Made by a program: the position numbers and the translations under genes
Notes under the pieces: generated by a model
Databases searched by the model: none
Told to the model about the DNA's origin: nothing
Seen by the model: only the letters and a program-made list of their open reading frames with translations
From: Sialis fuliginosa
Lineage: Eukaryota > Arthropoda > Insecta > Megaloptera > Sialidae
Direction of reading: 5' to 3'
Assembly (NCBI GenBank): GCA_961205875.1
Contig: OY540815.1
Coordinates: 9,920,001-9,984,000, forward strand
Length of the DNA: 64,000 nt
Shown here: one piece after another, positions 33,779 through 46,429 of the stretch
Layout: every line of letters starts with the position of its first letter
How positions within the stretch are numbered: position 1 is the first letter of the stretch

Positions 33779-34917
33779 GTGGTGATAATGTATGTACATA
33801 CATATAATTGTTTAACTGATTCTGTCTGTTAAATCGAAATTTTACTATAGGTACTTTTGTATTATAGTACATATTTCAGAAAGAGATATAAAAAGTCTTA
33901 TCATGAAATAAATTTATTAACCGAAATGAGAAAAATGTTATTTTTACTTTGATATAATTTGAAAGGAAATATATATTTTATAATTGTTAAAAAATACTGT
34001 TTCACAGTTACAATATACAACATAGATAAACATAGATCAAAAATACCTTGTAATGACAGACTATGTCAAAGTGATGTCAGGTAATTAAGAGATTTTGTGT
34101 ACGAAAATAAATTTGAAGGAAAAAATATCCGATTGTGGATTGAGAACGTGGTCTGTCGTCATTAAAAGAACAAAAATATTGTCTGTTGTTAATCGACGCG
34201 AAGTAGACCAACGTTAATTATAAAATTGAAAGAAACATATGCCTGATTTTAACAATGTATGAATGTAAGTTTTTTTTACAATTTAATAGTTCTACCGTAT
34301 TTAAAAAAAATATTGAACAAAAAAGTGAAAATGATATTTAAGAGTCAGTTAGAATACTGATTACAATAATGAACCAAAATCATAATACCAGTATGACAGT
34401 ATAATTACATAGAATAATTACCTACCCCCCCGCCCTAAAAAAATTAATGAAAAAATAAAAATTAATACCTACTGTTAAATATACAAACAGAAAATATAAT
34501 AAAATAATTAAATATGGGTAAGATTTATTATTGGCTTTTTCTCTAAAGAAAAAATATGTTTATTTAAATTTGTAAAACTGTTCGTATATTAACAGCCTTA
34601 ATCATTGCCAGTCATAAAAAACTTGGCCTCATTTATTAAAACTAACATGTAAACTATGAAAATCTGTCACATGTAAATAAATATTATAATTTGAGACAAC
34701 AATAACATATCACAAAACATTTTAAGTGTAAAAATGAATTCCCTAATAGTTAGGATGTTTTTCTATTTTCTATATACCGGCAAAACTGATGTCGGTATTA
34801 GAGCCGGCACCGTTTTTCGATAGAACAGGGTTTATTTTCTACAGTCTCTATTAAAGTTACAATATCGTAGGATAATTTACTAATTTTTGTAATGGTAAGA
34901 ACTAAGAACCACTCGCG

Positions 34918-35082
34918 ATGAAAACAACTGAAATGTTGAAGAAATTTGACGAACACCTCTCAGGCACCGACAAGTCTAGACTTTCATGGAAAAGTATGCA
35001 TAAGAAAACATCGTCGGAGATCGGCCCGGCATCCGATTGTCGAGTTCAACGCCGGCTAAATATGACAGTGCCGGCACATTAG
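34918..35082 (+). CDS. 54-codon ORF in a GC-richer island
   Basis: ATG at 34918 opens 54 codons to TAG at 35080-35082. The translation is hydrophilic and varied (MKTTEMLKKFDEHLSGTDKS, then WKSMHKKTSSEIGPASD) with no low-complexity runs, near 47% GC. A minus-strand frame of 34 codons overlaps it. It ends just before a MITE at 35088, so its 3' part may have been replaced. There is no domain. It could be a small protein, a truncated exon, or text carried by the neighbouring element, since GCCGGCAC words occur on both sides. Confidence 0.3.
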   Translation: MKTTEMLKKFDEHLSGTDKSRLSWKSMHKKTSSEIGPASDCRVQRRLNMTVPAH

Positions 35083-35087
35083 CCAAT

Positions 35088-35377
35088 TCAATATAACGCA
35101 TCCAAATGGCGGAAACTGCAGGCAATGGAAAGGTCTACCGGCCTAGCCATTAAAGGCAAGATAGTGTTACTATACTCGACCAGTGAAGGCAAGATAGTGG
35201 TACTATTATACCCGACCATGTGTCAGATTGTATAATTGGAAACATTAAAAAGAGCTAATAATCCTGTCTTCATAAGGTTCAATTTGCTTATTCTTTCCGT
35301 CATTTGAAAGAAGAGTGTTAAGAAGTTTGCCCACCGATATTTGCCCAGTTTCCGCCATTTGGATGCGTCATATTGAA
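35088..35377. mobile_element. MITE with 37-bp inverted repeats and an internal duplication
   Basis: The left arm (TTCAATATAACGCATCCAAA, TGGCGGAAACTG) pairs with the right arm (CAGTTTCCGCCATTTGGATG, CGTCATATTGAA) over about 37 bases with three mismatches. Inside, AAGGCAAGATAGTG(T/G)TACTAT with CGACCA occurs twice in tandem (unit about 35 bases, 35153-35222). Confidence 0.8.
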
Positions 35378-38074
35378 TTTTTCATCCGCCACCTCTAGAT
35401 TGATACATGTAATAAACTTCTTAAGTGGCGTTAAATCAAGTTTTTGTAACTGTTGCGATTTTGTCCACCATTTTGTATTTGCCATTCTGAATCTCGTTAG
35501 ACTAATGTCAAAATGATTATTAGAGATTTCAAAAACAAGCAGACGATGAAATTATGATAGAGAAATGTCGTAAAAGCTGAACATGAGTAGCGTTAAGTTA
35601 GCATTGTGCTAAATGGTGTTAAACTTTTGAATGCGTTTTCTAACCTTTAATGTTTTTCGATGTAATACGTGTGTACAAAGTTTCAAGAATATCGGCGAGT
35701 GGCACTTGGGTAGTGTTACTTGTGAGATCCCAGTATGTAATGACTAGTTAAGAAATATTTAGATGCAATTTATTCTAGAATAACTAGCAAAAATATGTAT
35801 ATTAAATTATAGTATAACGAGATAGATGCATATTCATTAAGGTTAGTTGAACAATTGGTTGATTGAATAATTTATATAAAGTATTTTTATAATTAGTATC
35901 TGACTGCGTGCTACTAAAACTGTTCGATCAATCTCTCACGATTTTAATATGTAATGAGATTGGTGAGATATATACCTATGTAGATACGAGATATTCAAAT
36001 AGCATACATCAAGGAAATTAAATAGCAATTAGGTCAAATTATACCTAATTTGTTAAAATGGGTTTAAGATTTTCTCCACTATTTGCGAAAACTAATCCTG
36101 AATACCAATAAAAACATGACCTTCAAAAGTAGTACAAATTACTTCATTTTATTATATATATAGAGATATATTTTATGAAGGTATATGTTAAAAAAAAATT
36201 GGAAAATGAAAGTTCTTTATACAATATTATGACTAGTAATGTGTTAAATTCTACGTCGGCTTACATACTCTTCATAAAAGTAAGTTGACTGTGGTAAGTT
36301 ATATTAGCATATATTCAATATACACATATAAATATGCATATATGTATGTAGTGTTTGTATGTATATGAATGCTTGGCATATAATAAATAAATAAACACAA
36401 ATCATTTTTCTTTTAAATTAGTTCGGGTTGATTTGTATTATCACTTTTTAATTAGTTAACGACTAGCCAAAAGTCATAAACGACAGTTTCAATAGATAAA
36501 TATAAATACTGGGAACAATTTTCATGACACATTTATTTTTGTAATAATTTATATTATACTGTCAAAACATACTGAAAATCATTAATATTTTCTGTAACAA
36601 TAAAATATATAATAAGAAATATTTAACACTACACATTTGAAAAATGAATGGAATATGAATGGTAAAGAAAGTTAAAAGCTCTTACATACAGGATGTCCCA
36701 GATCGACCAAATTTGCTTGCAACTTTATTGAATAATATAATAATAGTATAAAAAATACTATTTCGTAGGACTTGTACTTTTTGAGATAATCGAGGTTTTA
36801 TTATTATTACTATATTGATCGAAACGTCAGCAAAAATGTAGGAAAGGATAAAGTCTCAGGACCAGGTCAGGCTGCATGATAAGGATAACGTAAGGCGTGT
36901 AACGCAGAACAGTACTAAGAACTTAATCAGGAATACCTTATGAGGAACTGACAAGGTTTTTTTTGATCAAAAAAACCCCAATCATTTATTATATCCAATC
37001 AAAACCGCATTAGCTTATCATACTCTGAACCTGATTTGTTTCTGAGAAGTGTCATGCCTTACAAATGCCTGAACAAGTCCTGATATATGGTTGTCAGGAG
37101 TAAAGAGTAAATTTCTATGCAGGTTATTTGTGTATATCCGTATACAAATGTAAAAATAATTTGTCTTTATTTACTTAAAGCAAACATAAACCTTATCAAA
37201 ATACATATTTATTTAAAAATAACTCTATAAGATAAATCTGTACATACAAACAAATATAACAAATGGTACGTGCATACCTTGTAATTATACAAACAACCAC
37301 ATTGATTATGGCACACAAAAATGTACGCAGAATACATAATTGGAACTCTGCCTAATTCTGAGTAACTAATGCCAACAACATTTTTAAACAATGGTGTGAA
37401 AATAATTATATTACTGTTAATTTGCTACCCGATATAATAAACAAATAAAAAAACATGTATATGTTCGTAGCTGATGATTAATATTTCATATCAATCAACG
37501 TCAATACATCCACCAGTATATTGTTATTATGACGGTTAATTTATACATCCATTAGATACGTGGAATAAACTTACTTTTAAGGGGGTATATTGATAAACAT
37601 ATATTGAATATCAGTAAAGAAAGAAGGTTCGAAAATTATTTTATGGTTATATTAAAATCTATTTTTAATATTTTGAGTTGACTATAGGGTGACACCCGTT
37701 TAATATGTTAAAAAATAAAGCCTATTTACCTTATTGTTTTGGTAATTTTAAGCTTCCAGGGGGTGAAATATGTAAAAAAAAATTTGGTCATTGAATGTCT
37801 ATAAGGGGTGTGATAACCATTCAATTTATTAAAAAACAAACAGATATTTTTTTTGTCGTTAAAAAATCACAGGGGTGACATCCTTCTAATGAGTAAAAAA
37901 TAAAACCTTTTGACTTTTTTGGTGGGGGGGATGACACACGATTTCCGCACCACGTGTCACCCCTTCTTCCCTAGCGACGCTAGTAAATATAACAATCAAA
38001 ATGTATGGGAACTCAACCATATTATCTTTATATGTACGAAATAAAACGTGTATTTAAAATTTATAAACTGTAAT

Positions 38075-38208
38075 AATATACTTATACTCTATTTCATTTA
38101 AGAATGCAATGGTTGCCGGGATTTCGACGGTACGAATCGTGCATTTTACCGTCAAAAACCACGGCAACCACTGCATTCTTAAATGAAATAGAGTATAGTT
38201 ATAATAAT
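38075..38208. ncRNA. Pre-miRNA-like or fold-back hairpin
   Basis: The arms TATACTCTATTTCATTTAAG, AATGCAATGGTTGCCG and CGGCAACCACTGCATTCTTA, AATGAAATAGAGTATA pair over about 36 bases with one mismatch. An internal bulge follows, then a second stem (GACGGTA/TACCGTC) closed by a loop of about 15 bases. The upper half is far GC-richer than the flanks. The long stem, bulge and second stem resemble an insect hairpin precursor, but a very short fold-back transposon would look the same. Strand is undefined because both transcripts would fold. Confidence 0.45.
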
Positions 38209-38214
38209 ATGCAA

Positions 38215-38242
38215 GGTTAGTAAACTATATAGTTTACTAACC
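38215..38242. repeat. Perfect 28-bp palindrome
   Basis: GGTTAGTAAACTAT followed directly by its exact reverse complement ATAGTTTACTAACC, seven bases after the large hairpin. There is no spacer and no mismatch. Confidence 0.8.
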
Positions 38243-38359
38243 ATGAGTTATATGTACCTATGTTCTGTTATATTATCTTTATTTTGCAATAGAATAGTCA
38301 GACATTAAATTCCATGGTCATGTTTGTCTAATTCTAAATACTTTAATTGGCTAGAAACT

Positions 38360-38660
38360 ATCCCTAATCTATTTTTAAATGTACTACAAAAGTTTGAATG
38401 ACCTTTAATGCTCTACATTTTGTATATGATATCCTTTTTTATATGAGACCACCTAATAATCAGATTCGACAAAAAAATCAAGTTTCATTTAAATTCGTTC
38501 AGTGATGTTGAACCGGAAAGATCAAGTGGAAATTTTTTAAATTGGTGACCCAAAATTGTTCTGCTTTCAGAAATGATCACATAGCTTCCTTTGAATATGA
38601 CAAAAAAGAAGAATCATCTGTATATTGTTTTGTAGAGACTACATATAATTAAGATATCCG
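38360..38660 (+). repeat. Repeat L, copy sharing text with 7480-7610
   Basis: CCAAAATTGTTCTGCTTTC, AGAAATGAT and TTTGAATA occur in the same order near 7545-7590 (CCAAAAATTGTTCTGCTTTC). The rest (TCGTTCAGTGATGTTGAACC) is typical transposon tail text. Boundaries are uncertain. Confidence 0.4.
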
Positions 38661-38869
38661 GCCTGTTACAAGTATATCACATTTTATTGATTTATCGGTA
38701 CGACTATAATAAAAAATATACTCTAATGATAACAAACATTTTTGTAACCTACCTCAAACATTCTGTCAGTATTGTAAATATTAATGCTTCTTTTGCCAAA
38801 AGCACTATTTGTATTTGAGAAATTTTAGAAAGAATTGTTAATTATTGTAATATCTTTATATTTTCTTTA

Positions 38870-39110
38870 AAATTCGTGTTTTGTTTTTCTAAATTGATAT
38901 TTGCTTGGACATATTAAATGTCATTTTGACGTTTTAAATGTCATTTTCACGTTTGAATAAATTTAGATTTAGATTGAAATTGTCAAAAAATTAATCAGGT
39001 GCGTTTTAAGAAAAATTTTGAACTAATATTTTTTAGTAAAATTGTATAAAAATTAAATGAATAATCAATTCCAGGCAATTTATCTAAACACTATCGGTTT
39101 TTATTTAAAT
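38870..39110 (+). repeat. Repeat D, copy 2
   Basis: It matches 9605-9865, including TATTTGCTTGGACATATTAA, two TAAATGTCATTTT units, AGGTGCGTTTTAAGAAAAAT and ATTCCAGGCAATTTAT. Confidence 0.65.
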
Positions 39111-39818
39111 TGTTCAATAATTAACTACCTTTGGTGAATTTTGCACGAGGAAGCACTGTGCATTATGTTGGCAGATATTTTTTAATAAATGACTTTACAT
39201 TTATCAGGAAGCTAGATATTTATTTAAGGAAAAATAGAAAGCAGTATAAATCTTTCCAGGATAGCGTCTCAAAAAGTTAACACGTATCAGAGCCAAGACA
39301 AACATTTAAAAGGTAGCAAATTATTTTAAGTATCTATACTACAGAATGGATACATGCAATAAATTAAATTCATAGCAGAAATGTCGACAGCAGAGACAAA
39401 ATTAATTTTCAACAAAAACAATCATGTTATATCTAACGTAATAGTTGTTTTTATTAGTCTATAGTGTTCAGAATTGTCGGTCTTTTTTGATAATTTATTT
39501 GTTTGAAGATGTGCTGAATAATACATTCAGAATTAGAAAGAATATTTTTTACTGTTTTATGGCATTTTAATGGATCGTCAAAGTTTATTTCTTATTGTTT
39601 AAAGTTTTCACTGTGACATTTATTAAAACGATTTTAACTCCATTTTAAAATATCATTAAATTACGTTTTTATTACATATACCTATTTAACATTTTCATTC
39701 TAATTATTTATAATATTATGTCAGTCAGTTGTCAGCTCTTAGATGGTCGTAAAATATGGGAAATTTAAAATATACATATGTATCGTTGCTGAACGCTCAT
39801 TCTAGCGTCAAAAGTAAT

Positions 39819-39837
39819 CACGTGTACAGGTCACGTG
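39819..39837. promoter_or_regulatory. Tandem CACGTG E-boxes
   Basis: CACGTG occurs at 39819-39824 and 39832-39837, 13 bases apart. The second is embedded in TCACGTGA, the form preferred by MiT/USF/Mondo-type bHLH-zip factors. Two such six-base words this close are unlikely by chance in AT-rich DNA. About 55 bases downstream is a TATATA run. Confidence 0.4.
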
Positions 39838-39914
39838 ATAGATTTTGAATTTTAACGTCAAATGAAAAAAACTGAACTGGATGGAGCTTATATATCACTA
39901 ATTTCGGATTATCA

Positions 39915-40172
39915 ATGAAAATTAAAATGCAAATCAATCACTTTAAAATCCGGATAGACGTCATAGACCTCATAAACGCACAGGCGTTTTTAGGATTGTT
40001 TTTCCTTTCATCATATCACCAACTATCTGCAGGTAGAACAAATCAGAACATCAAAATTGGTCAATTGACAAGATCTGTGCTCAAAAACGAACGTCGAGCA
40101 TCAGAATGGAAACGCCTTTTTAGGTTAAATTATTCAGTAGAGATTAATACTATTTTTTTGCTTATACAATGA
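39915..40172 (+). CDS. 85-codon ORF below the E-boxes
   Basis: A true ATG frame of 85 codons: a short basic start (MKIKMQINHFKIRIDV), a hydrophobic stretch (AFLGLFFLSS), then a hydrophilic basic part (KIGQLTRSVLKNERRASEWK). It lies 78 bases after the tandem E-boxes in a mildly GC-raised block. The predicted TATA run at 39889 is too close to the ATG for a leader. On the minus strand a strong acceptor (GTTCTACCTGCAG near 40030) leads to an 18-codon phase-0 frame. It is not recognised and may be chance. Confidence 0.2.
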   Translation: MKIKMQINHFKIRIDVIDLINAQAFLGLFFLSSYHQLSAGRTNQNIKIGQLTRSVLKNERRASEWKRLFRLNYSVEINTIFLLIQ

Positions 40173-42269
40173 TATTAATTCTACAATATCATTTGAACAT
40201 CGTAAGAACATTGGAATAATTAATTTCAGTTATTGATTTGTTCTGATGTATTATTACCTTATTACTAATTTTTATTTCCTTTTTTATTGACATATTCTTT
40301 GCTCGGTATGTGTTTTCAAAATAAATTTATTATTATTCCACCCCAAAAAAATAGTTCCGAGGTTTGAAAGTGAAGCTGACGATATAATGAAGTCATTGGT
40401 TCAAAAAATATATATCTGTATTTGATATTTATTTAAACATTTAATTGAACTAATTAAATATTTGAAACAAACCACGAGGTTTCAATGTATAACTCTACAA
40501 AAAATACATATATACATATATAACATATATGTAGGTATATATTAATACAAAAATCATTACTAATTTAATTAACAATGAACTAATTAACCATACCACAAAA
40601 TTATAGTTTTTTAAATTCACATGTTAAAAAAGATGTCATTAACATAGAATAGGTTAAATTGTTATTGCACAACAACCAGAGTGAAGGAAGTTTATTTTTG
40701 TAATTGTGAAGCTTGTCTATATTATGAAAATAACTAGATATTTTTACAAATTGTTAGTTGGACTAAATTTAAGTGTTGCTATTTTTAAGCAGACAGATTT
40801 TTAAACAATCAGCCAATAACAATTAAACAGAGTGGCTGAAAACTGTCATTTAGTGCGTAACGTTACAAATTGCTTCAAACAATTTATTGTTATTTATAAA
40901 CACATTTTTATTGAAATAAAATTGAGTTCCAATAACTTTATGTGTTTTATATAATAATTTATAAATTCTACTTAATCTTACCAGACATATTTTGATATAC
41001 AAATTGAGTAAATACACAAAAAAACTACAATATAAAACTATAAATGTAATAATAAAAAAAACTTTTTCTTCATATACCAAAGTGAACCTAACCCTCTAAT
41101 CCCATATATCAGGCCCCCAATTGCGATGATTGGTCCATCAGCAAACTCCCATTCCGTTAGTCATCCCTTGTGAAACAACTCTTCATAAAATAAAATCAAC
41201 TGCACAAAAATGATAAAAAACACCACTGAGCTGTTGGAAAATGAGTAATCTAGCCGACAAGAAATGCATCTTATCATCATCATCAAATATTGAGTGCTTT
41301 CGTCATTGCATTACATGAAATGTGACCAGAACAAAATTTGTTTAATATCGATTATAATATACGTATGAAATTGGTAAATGTGACGTCGCCGACGATGTAT
41401 ATAATAAAACTTCTGTACTAACTATACTTGATTATTAATTATTAAAATAAAACAATATATAAATTTTATTTACATTTTAATATCGATTATTATATTTGTC
41501 AAACACAACAAAAGTTTTGGTATCTTTTGTCAAAAATCCTACGTGATTTTTTTCATGTAAGCATAAAATAATTGCTCTATATTCTATAACATTAAATGAG
41601 AACAATTAGAAATAAAATATGTTTCAAATGTAAATGAACAGTTTTTTTATCAAAGCATATTTATTATCCATTTATTTCACTTGACACGTGTAACATTAAA
41701 TTGTTATTGTAACAATTACGTTATCAAAGAGCTTTTGATTTTTAGTACTACAACTTCACATATTATATACGTACTCAATTAATGATTTATTTACAAGGAA
41801 ATGCATATATTTAAAAGTAATTGTCACAATAAACAAAAAACAGTTATAGTTATGTTAAATCAACATTATTGATATTAATTACTCACAAGGAAAGCTATTA
41901 TAAAAATAATTATGGTAATAATGTACAAAAACTTCAATGTTTTCCATCAAGCAACTATCTTCACAGGAAAATAAAATCAATGGTGATCTGAAATGTTTTG
42001 CCACCTTGTAACACACATGTTGTACATATTTTAACAGGAGAAAATGGTTCTCTTAAAAATTTCACTTGCACTGTAGACAAAATGTTGACAGAAGAAATGA
42101 GACAGAGAATTAATATATTGCTTTTGTTGACACATCGAATTTATGTTTGTACGTGTGTGTAGGGTTGGGTCCTGATACTAAAATATATAAAAGTAATATC
42201 ACAAGAACGATTTTATTGATATCATTTTTAGTGATGAATCAATTGATATTTTCTTATTTATTTGAATTT

Positions 42270-42870
42270 TTTTAACTTCCCAACAGGAAGTTATTGTAAT
42301 GTGTAATCGGTCCGAAAATCAAAATAAAAAATTTCAACATATTTGTGTTTCAAGGTCACTATATTATCTAGTATATTTACACTATTTTCAGAAAGATGTA
42401 AATCTCGTAAAAAAATGTTATTGACTTCGTTAGAGTACCAATCGAAGCATCTTGACGTGAAAATAATCTGGAAGAAAGGATTTTTCGAAATTCAATCCCT
42501 ACGGGGATAAAAAGGGGTGTACAAATTTTTTTGGTAAAATTTACTTGAAACATAAATATTCTACAATAAAAATAATGAAAGACTTATTTCAGTATTTTTT
42601 TTTGCTATACGTGCTTAGGAATGAAAACCACCCTCAAAATTTGAATTTTAAAAACTAATAAATAAGTTTACAATTCATGTTGCCTTGGAAACCAATACAA
42701 TTAAATTTAAATTGTCAAATTAGTTATTCTAAAAATGTGTATTATATTATTGACATTAGGATATTAGAAAACTAATATTCATAAATACAAAGGCGAGTTT
42801 TATTTCTAACAAATTCCATTAAAATTTTTCATATACATATTAAAAAAAGGATTCACATAAACTATATGGA
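42270..42870 (+). repeat. Repeat E2/E composite copy
   Basis: It starts AACTTCCCAACAGGAAGTTA as at 16498, carries GTCCGAAAATCAAAATAAAAAA and TTTCAGAAAGATGT. It continues into the ACCACCCTCAAAATTTGAAT block shared with repeat E at 23230 and 24520. This copy therefore links the two partial families into one element of about 600 bp. Confidence 0.6.
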
Positions 42871-43494
42871 AACAATAAATAATCAGTATTCAAATATTCA
42901 TAGTCATACCATGTTGGTTGGGGTCGAACTCACGGATTGTTATTTTTGCTTTCAGACTGATCTTTATAGAAATAAACAACTTCCTTAGACAGAAAAAGAC
43001 GAACAGGACATTAAAAAATTACTGGATTTTTTTAATAAAAAAGTTTAATCAACATCCGCTAACCAACTCTTCCAGAGATGTGATTGAATCACAGCGTCGC
43101 CAAGTTAAATAACATAGATATTAGAAATTCATAAGCTCATTGAGCATTTTAAACTCGGGATCGTTCATATCTCTGGAAGTTAGTTTGGGTTATTTTTATT
43201 CATTTTAATCAGGACTATACCCTGCACGCTTAAATAAACCGACGCTTTTTAAACATAATGTACGAATTATAATTGAACGTAACTTTGACGTAAATTGAGT
43301 TTCTAGTTTAAAAATCTTAAAAGACGTATCCTACTGTTTTTTTTTAATACCTACACATATAAGCTTATGTATTTACATTTGATATCAAAACATTCAAATT
43401 GTTATCATATAAACACAATTTTCAATACTCAATAGTTTTTAAAGTCTCATGTAAATTTTTTTCAATGAGAAATATTAGAGCTAATCCATTTTAA

Positions 43495-43628
43495 CCCCTT
43501 CAGACCTGACGCACATTATATGTACACTGGCTTAGAACTTCAATATCTAACTTAGAATTATGTCCTAAATAACCTAATAACTTCAAAACATTTTTTTTTC
43601 TTTTGGAAAAAAATCAAGTATAAAGGGA
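43495..43628. mobile_element. Possible piggyBac-type MITE with TTAA flanks
   Basis: TTAA (43491) then CCCCTTCAGACCTGACG on the left, and TATAAAGGGA then TTAA (43629) on the right. TTAA target sites and CCC/GGG ends are the piggyBac signature. Only about 7 bases of the ends are complementary, so this is tentative. Confidence 0.4.
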
Positions 43629-44004
43629 TTAAAAGTTAAAACATATATTATGTATATCAGTTAAAATAACTATAAAGTAATTAAACTCAAACTAATTGTC
43701 AAAACACCTAATGAGTAAAAAGAAATTATGGTGCTTATTACTCATAGTATCACTAATTATGTATGTATGTATGAAAATATGTATATTTCGTATTTTGTAT
43801 GCAGGTACAAATAAAACAGAAATCCTTGAAAATATATTTATTAACATTTTTTACATCTTCAGAAAAAATCCTACTTTACACTTAATTATCATATTTTTAA
43901 ATTTACACTACCGTTACACCACTAAGAAAGATTTATTCATGTTTTGATGTTGGAAAATGTAAAGAAATAATTAATTTTTTAATTAGAGATATATATTTTT
44001 TATT

Positions 44005-44582
44005 ATACAGAGTGGTCCGGTTTGGGATACAGACATCTTAAGAGCTGATTCCTTGGCTTATTGTGAAGGGGGGTCTATCTTTAACACCCTTTGAGCTACA
44101 GGATGTTTAAAAAATCCTTACAAACAATGATTATCTCATAACATACAGTAACGTAACTAGAGCAACCACATTGAGTCAGTTTCATAGGTAATTAATTAAC
44201 GTAACGTATTTATTCAGTATTAGTGTTATTGCTAGCCGTGTTTCCAGTTTCGAGTTATTGCTCATCAAAGTAAAAATATATAATTATTTTTTTGAAAATT
44301 TTTATGAAAATGACATTTTTCTCAAAGTACCTACAATATGTAGAATTTTTATCTTTATTTTGGTGTGTCATAAATTCATAATGTTACCTACAAATTCACC
44401 ATACGAAGTTTGGACCTGGGTCTTGCAGTTTTCCAGTTATAAATTTATCTAATTTAAACCCCGAAGTGACTATTTTGCTACAGCACCTACCCTACGCTTT
44501 AAGTACCTGTTGTAGTTTTAAAAATTATGTAAATTATCATTAATAATAAAAATTTTGTTTTTATAAACAAAACATCCTGTAT
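44005..44582. mobile_element. TIR element with TATACAG ends
   Basis: The left end ATACAGAGTGGTCCGGTTTG and right end AACATCCTGTAT are inverted over about 11 bases and flanked by TA. The element is about 578 bp. CAGGGTG/CAGGATG-type ends recur near 2625, 20185 and 36690. The 64-codon plus frame at 44258 lies inside and has no transposase features. Confidence 0.5.
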
Positions 44583-45504
44583 ATAATCGCTCTTACGCAA
44601 TTTGGGTAATAATTTATTTACTGGTATTAAATTTCATTTAATAAATTTTATTTTTGTATAAACTTTTGATTGATGAGTTTACGTAAAATTTTATATATTA
44701 ATAAAATGAATTATAAAATCGCCTAAAGCTTAGTGGATTTTAGATAGAATTTATTTCTATGGCATTTAATTCTTTGAATATTTTAAATTTTAATTAATAT
44801 ATTAATATGAGTTTTCAAGAAATACATTAATTATAATTTGAAATTATATTATATTTTACTATATACAAAGTATTTATCCTGCCAATCCTGTTTAAGCCTA
44901 CTTCTATTTAAAATATATAATTTTGATATACATATAATTAATAATTTCAAGCTTACTATATTTAAATACGATATCAAATTTGTAATAATATGTATTTCGT
45001 TAATACTTATTAAATAAATCACTAAACATAATTATATTAATTCTTGTTATACAAATTATTGAAATATATATGTGTATTTAGTATTTTTATTTAAATTCAA
45101 AATAACTAATTAAGTAATTTAAATTGAAAAAGAAATAAATCCAGTGAGAATTTGAGTGGGTGTGCGATTTTGTAAACAAGGTCGTTTTCTAACACAGCTG
45201 CTCGTCCCAAAGAATCGATAAATAAGGGATCATTTAATCCTGAATAGGGTTGTACAATAAATTAGAGTTGGTAAGTCTCGTTTCTTTCGAGTTTTGTAAC
45301 TGAAGTCTCGTATCGGTTTATCTCGTGAAAATTGAAGTAAGCTCGTCCCGATCACGTTTTGTAAAAAATTAAATCTGTATTAACTTGGTCTCGTATGGTG
45401 CTCGTGACTCAGAAATATAAATACATTTGCTTTATATTCTTTATATTTATTCTTTTAGACCGAGATAAAATAAATAAATAATAAATAATTATGTAATCTA
45501 TTGA

Positions 45505-45650
45505 AAATTGTATAAGTAAAATTTGTGGCAATAAATATTTGACATTCCAAGATATTCGATGATGTTTATCTTAATATTATCGAATCTGTTGTAATCAATT
45601 CTGACCTTTACGATGGCAGACGACTTCTGAAGCCCATAGTACATTAACAT
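45505..45650 (+). repeat. Repeat I, copy 2
   Basis: It matches 10330-10560 with the conserved end GGCAGACGACTTCTGAAGCC, CATAGTAC. Confidence 0.6.
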
Positions 45651-46429
45651 ATACATAGAAACAATATATTAACTAAAAATTGAAATATATGTATGTAAAA
45701 CTGAAAAGAATATATAGTATATTTATGTATAAGTAAATGACCTCACTAAACAGTCAATTTGTTAATAAGCATGAGTCAAATGATCCGCTAGACGGGTGAT
45801 TAAAATAAAGAAAAGATTTTAAACAACAAACTGGTGGCAACAAATGGTTCTTAAGTAAAAGATAATTAATTTTCATATTATTTTGAACAAAACTATTTAA
45901 ATTTTTATTATGTCTTGTTGTTCGACAAAGTCATTCTATTTATGTACGTAAGTACCATTAGTTACAAAAGAATTTCAAATTTGTGCATTTCAAGTTTTCG
46001 TTTTTTATTAAATTGACAGCTGGTTCTTAATATAACTGGATATATTAAAAAAATGTTGAGGTAAGTGTATAATAATCTAAACATTAAAAATTATTATATA
46101 CTTGAATTATCATATGTATCATAAGATAATTTTACCAACATAGAATATTATGTATATTCTATTATTAATAAATAAAATAATAATAATATTAGGAACAATA
46201 TGACCGCGCAATATTTTAAATGAAATGAACATTAAATAAATTATTCAAACACTTAATAAACTATTATAGCATTTGTAAACAATATTGAACATTATTTTTG
46301 TGTTTTAGCAATAGTTAATATAAACTAACGTTAAAAAAATACTTTTAGTTTATTAAAGAAATAAAATTACACATTAAAAAAAAATTGATCCTTAAAATGG
46401 CTAAATGAGTATTAGATTGGTGAAATTTG

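Noticed and set aside
41038..41160. Minus frame TEWEFADGPIIAIGGLIYGIRG..., about 40 codons
   Set aside because: Attractive composition, but no convincing acceptor or donor and the frame ends in a K/F/L-rich AT tract. Kept as chance.
42905..42945. GGGTCGAACTCACGG resembling a tRNA B box
   Set aside because: No acceptor-stem pairing, no A box at the right distance and no anticodon arm; not a tRNA gene.
46020..46060. 41-base micro-exon between TTGACAG and GAG/GTAAGTG on plus
   Set aside because: Splice words are good but the content is low complexity and AT-rich (LVLNITGYIKKML); such pairs are expected by chance.
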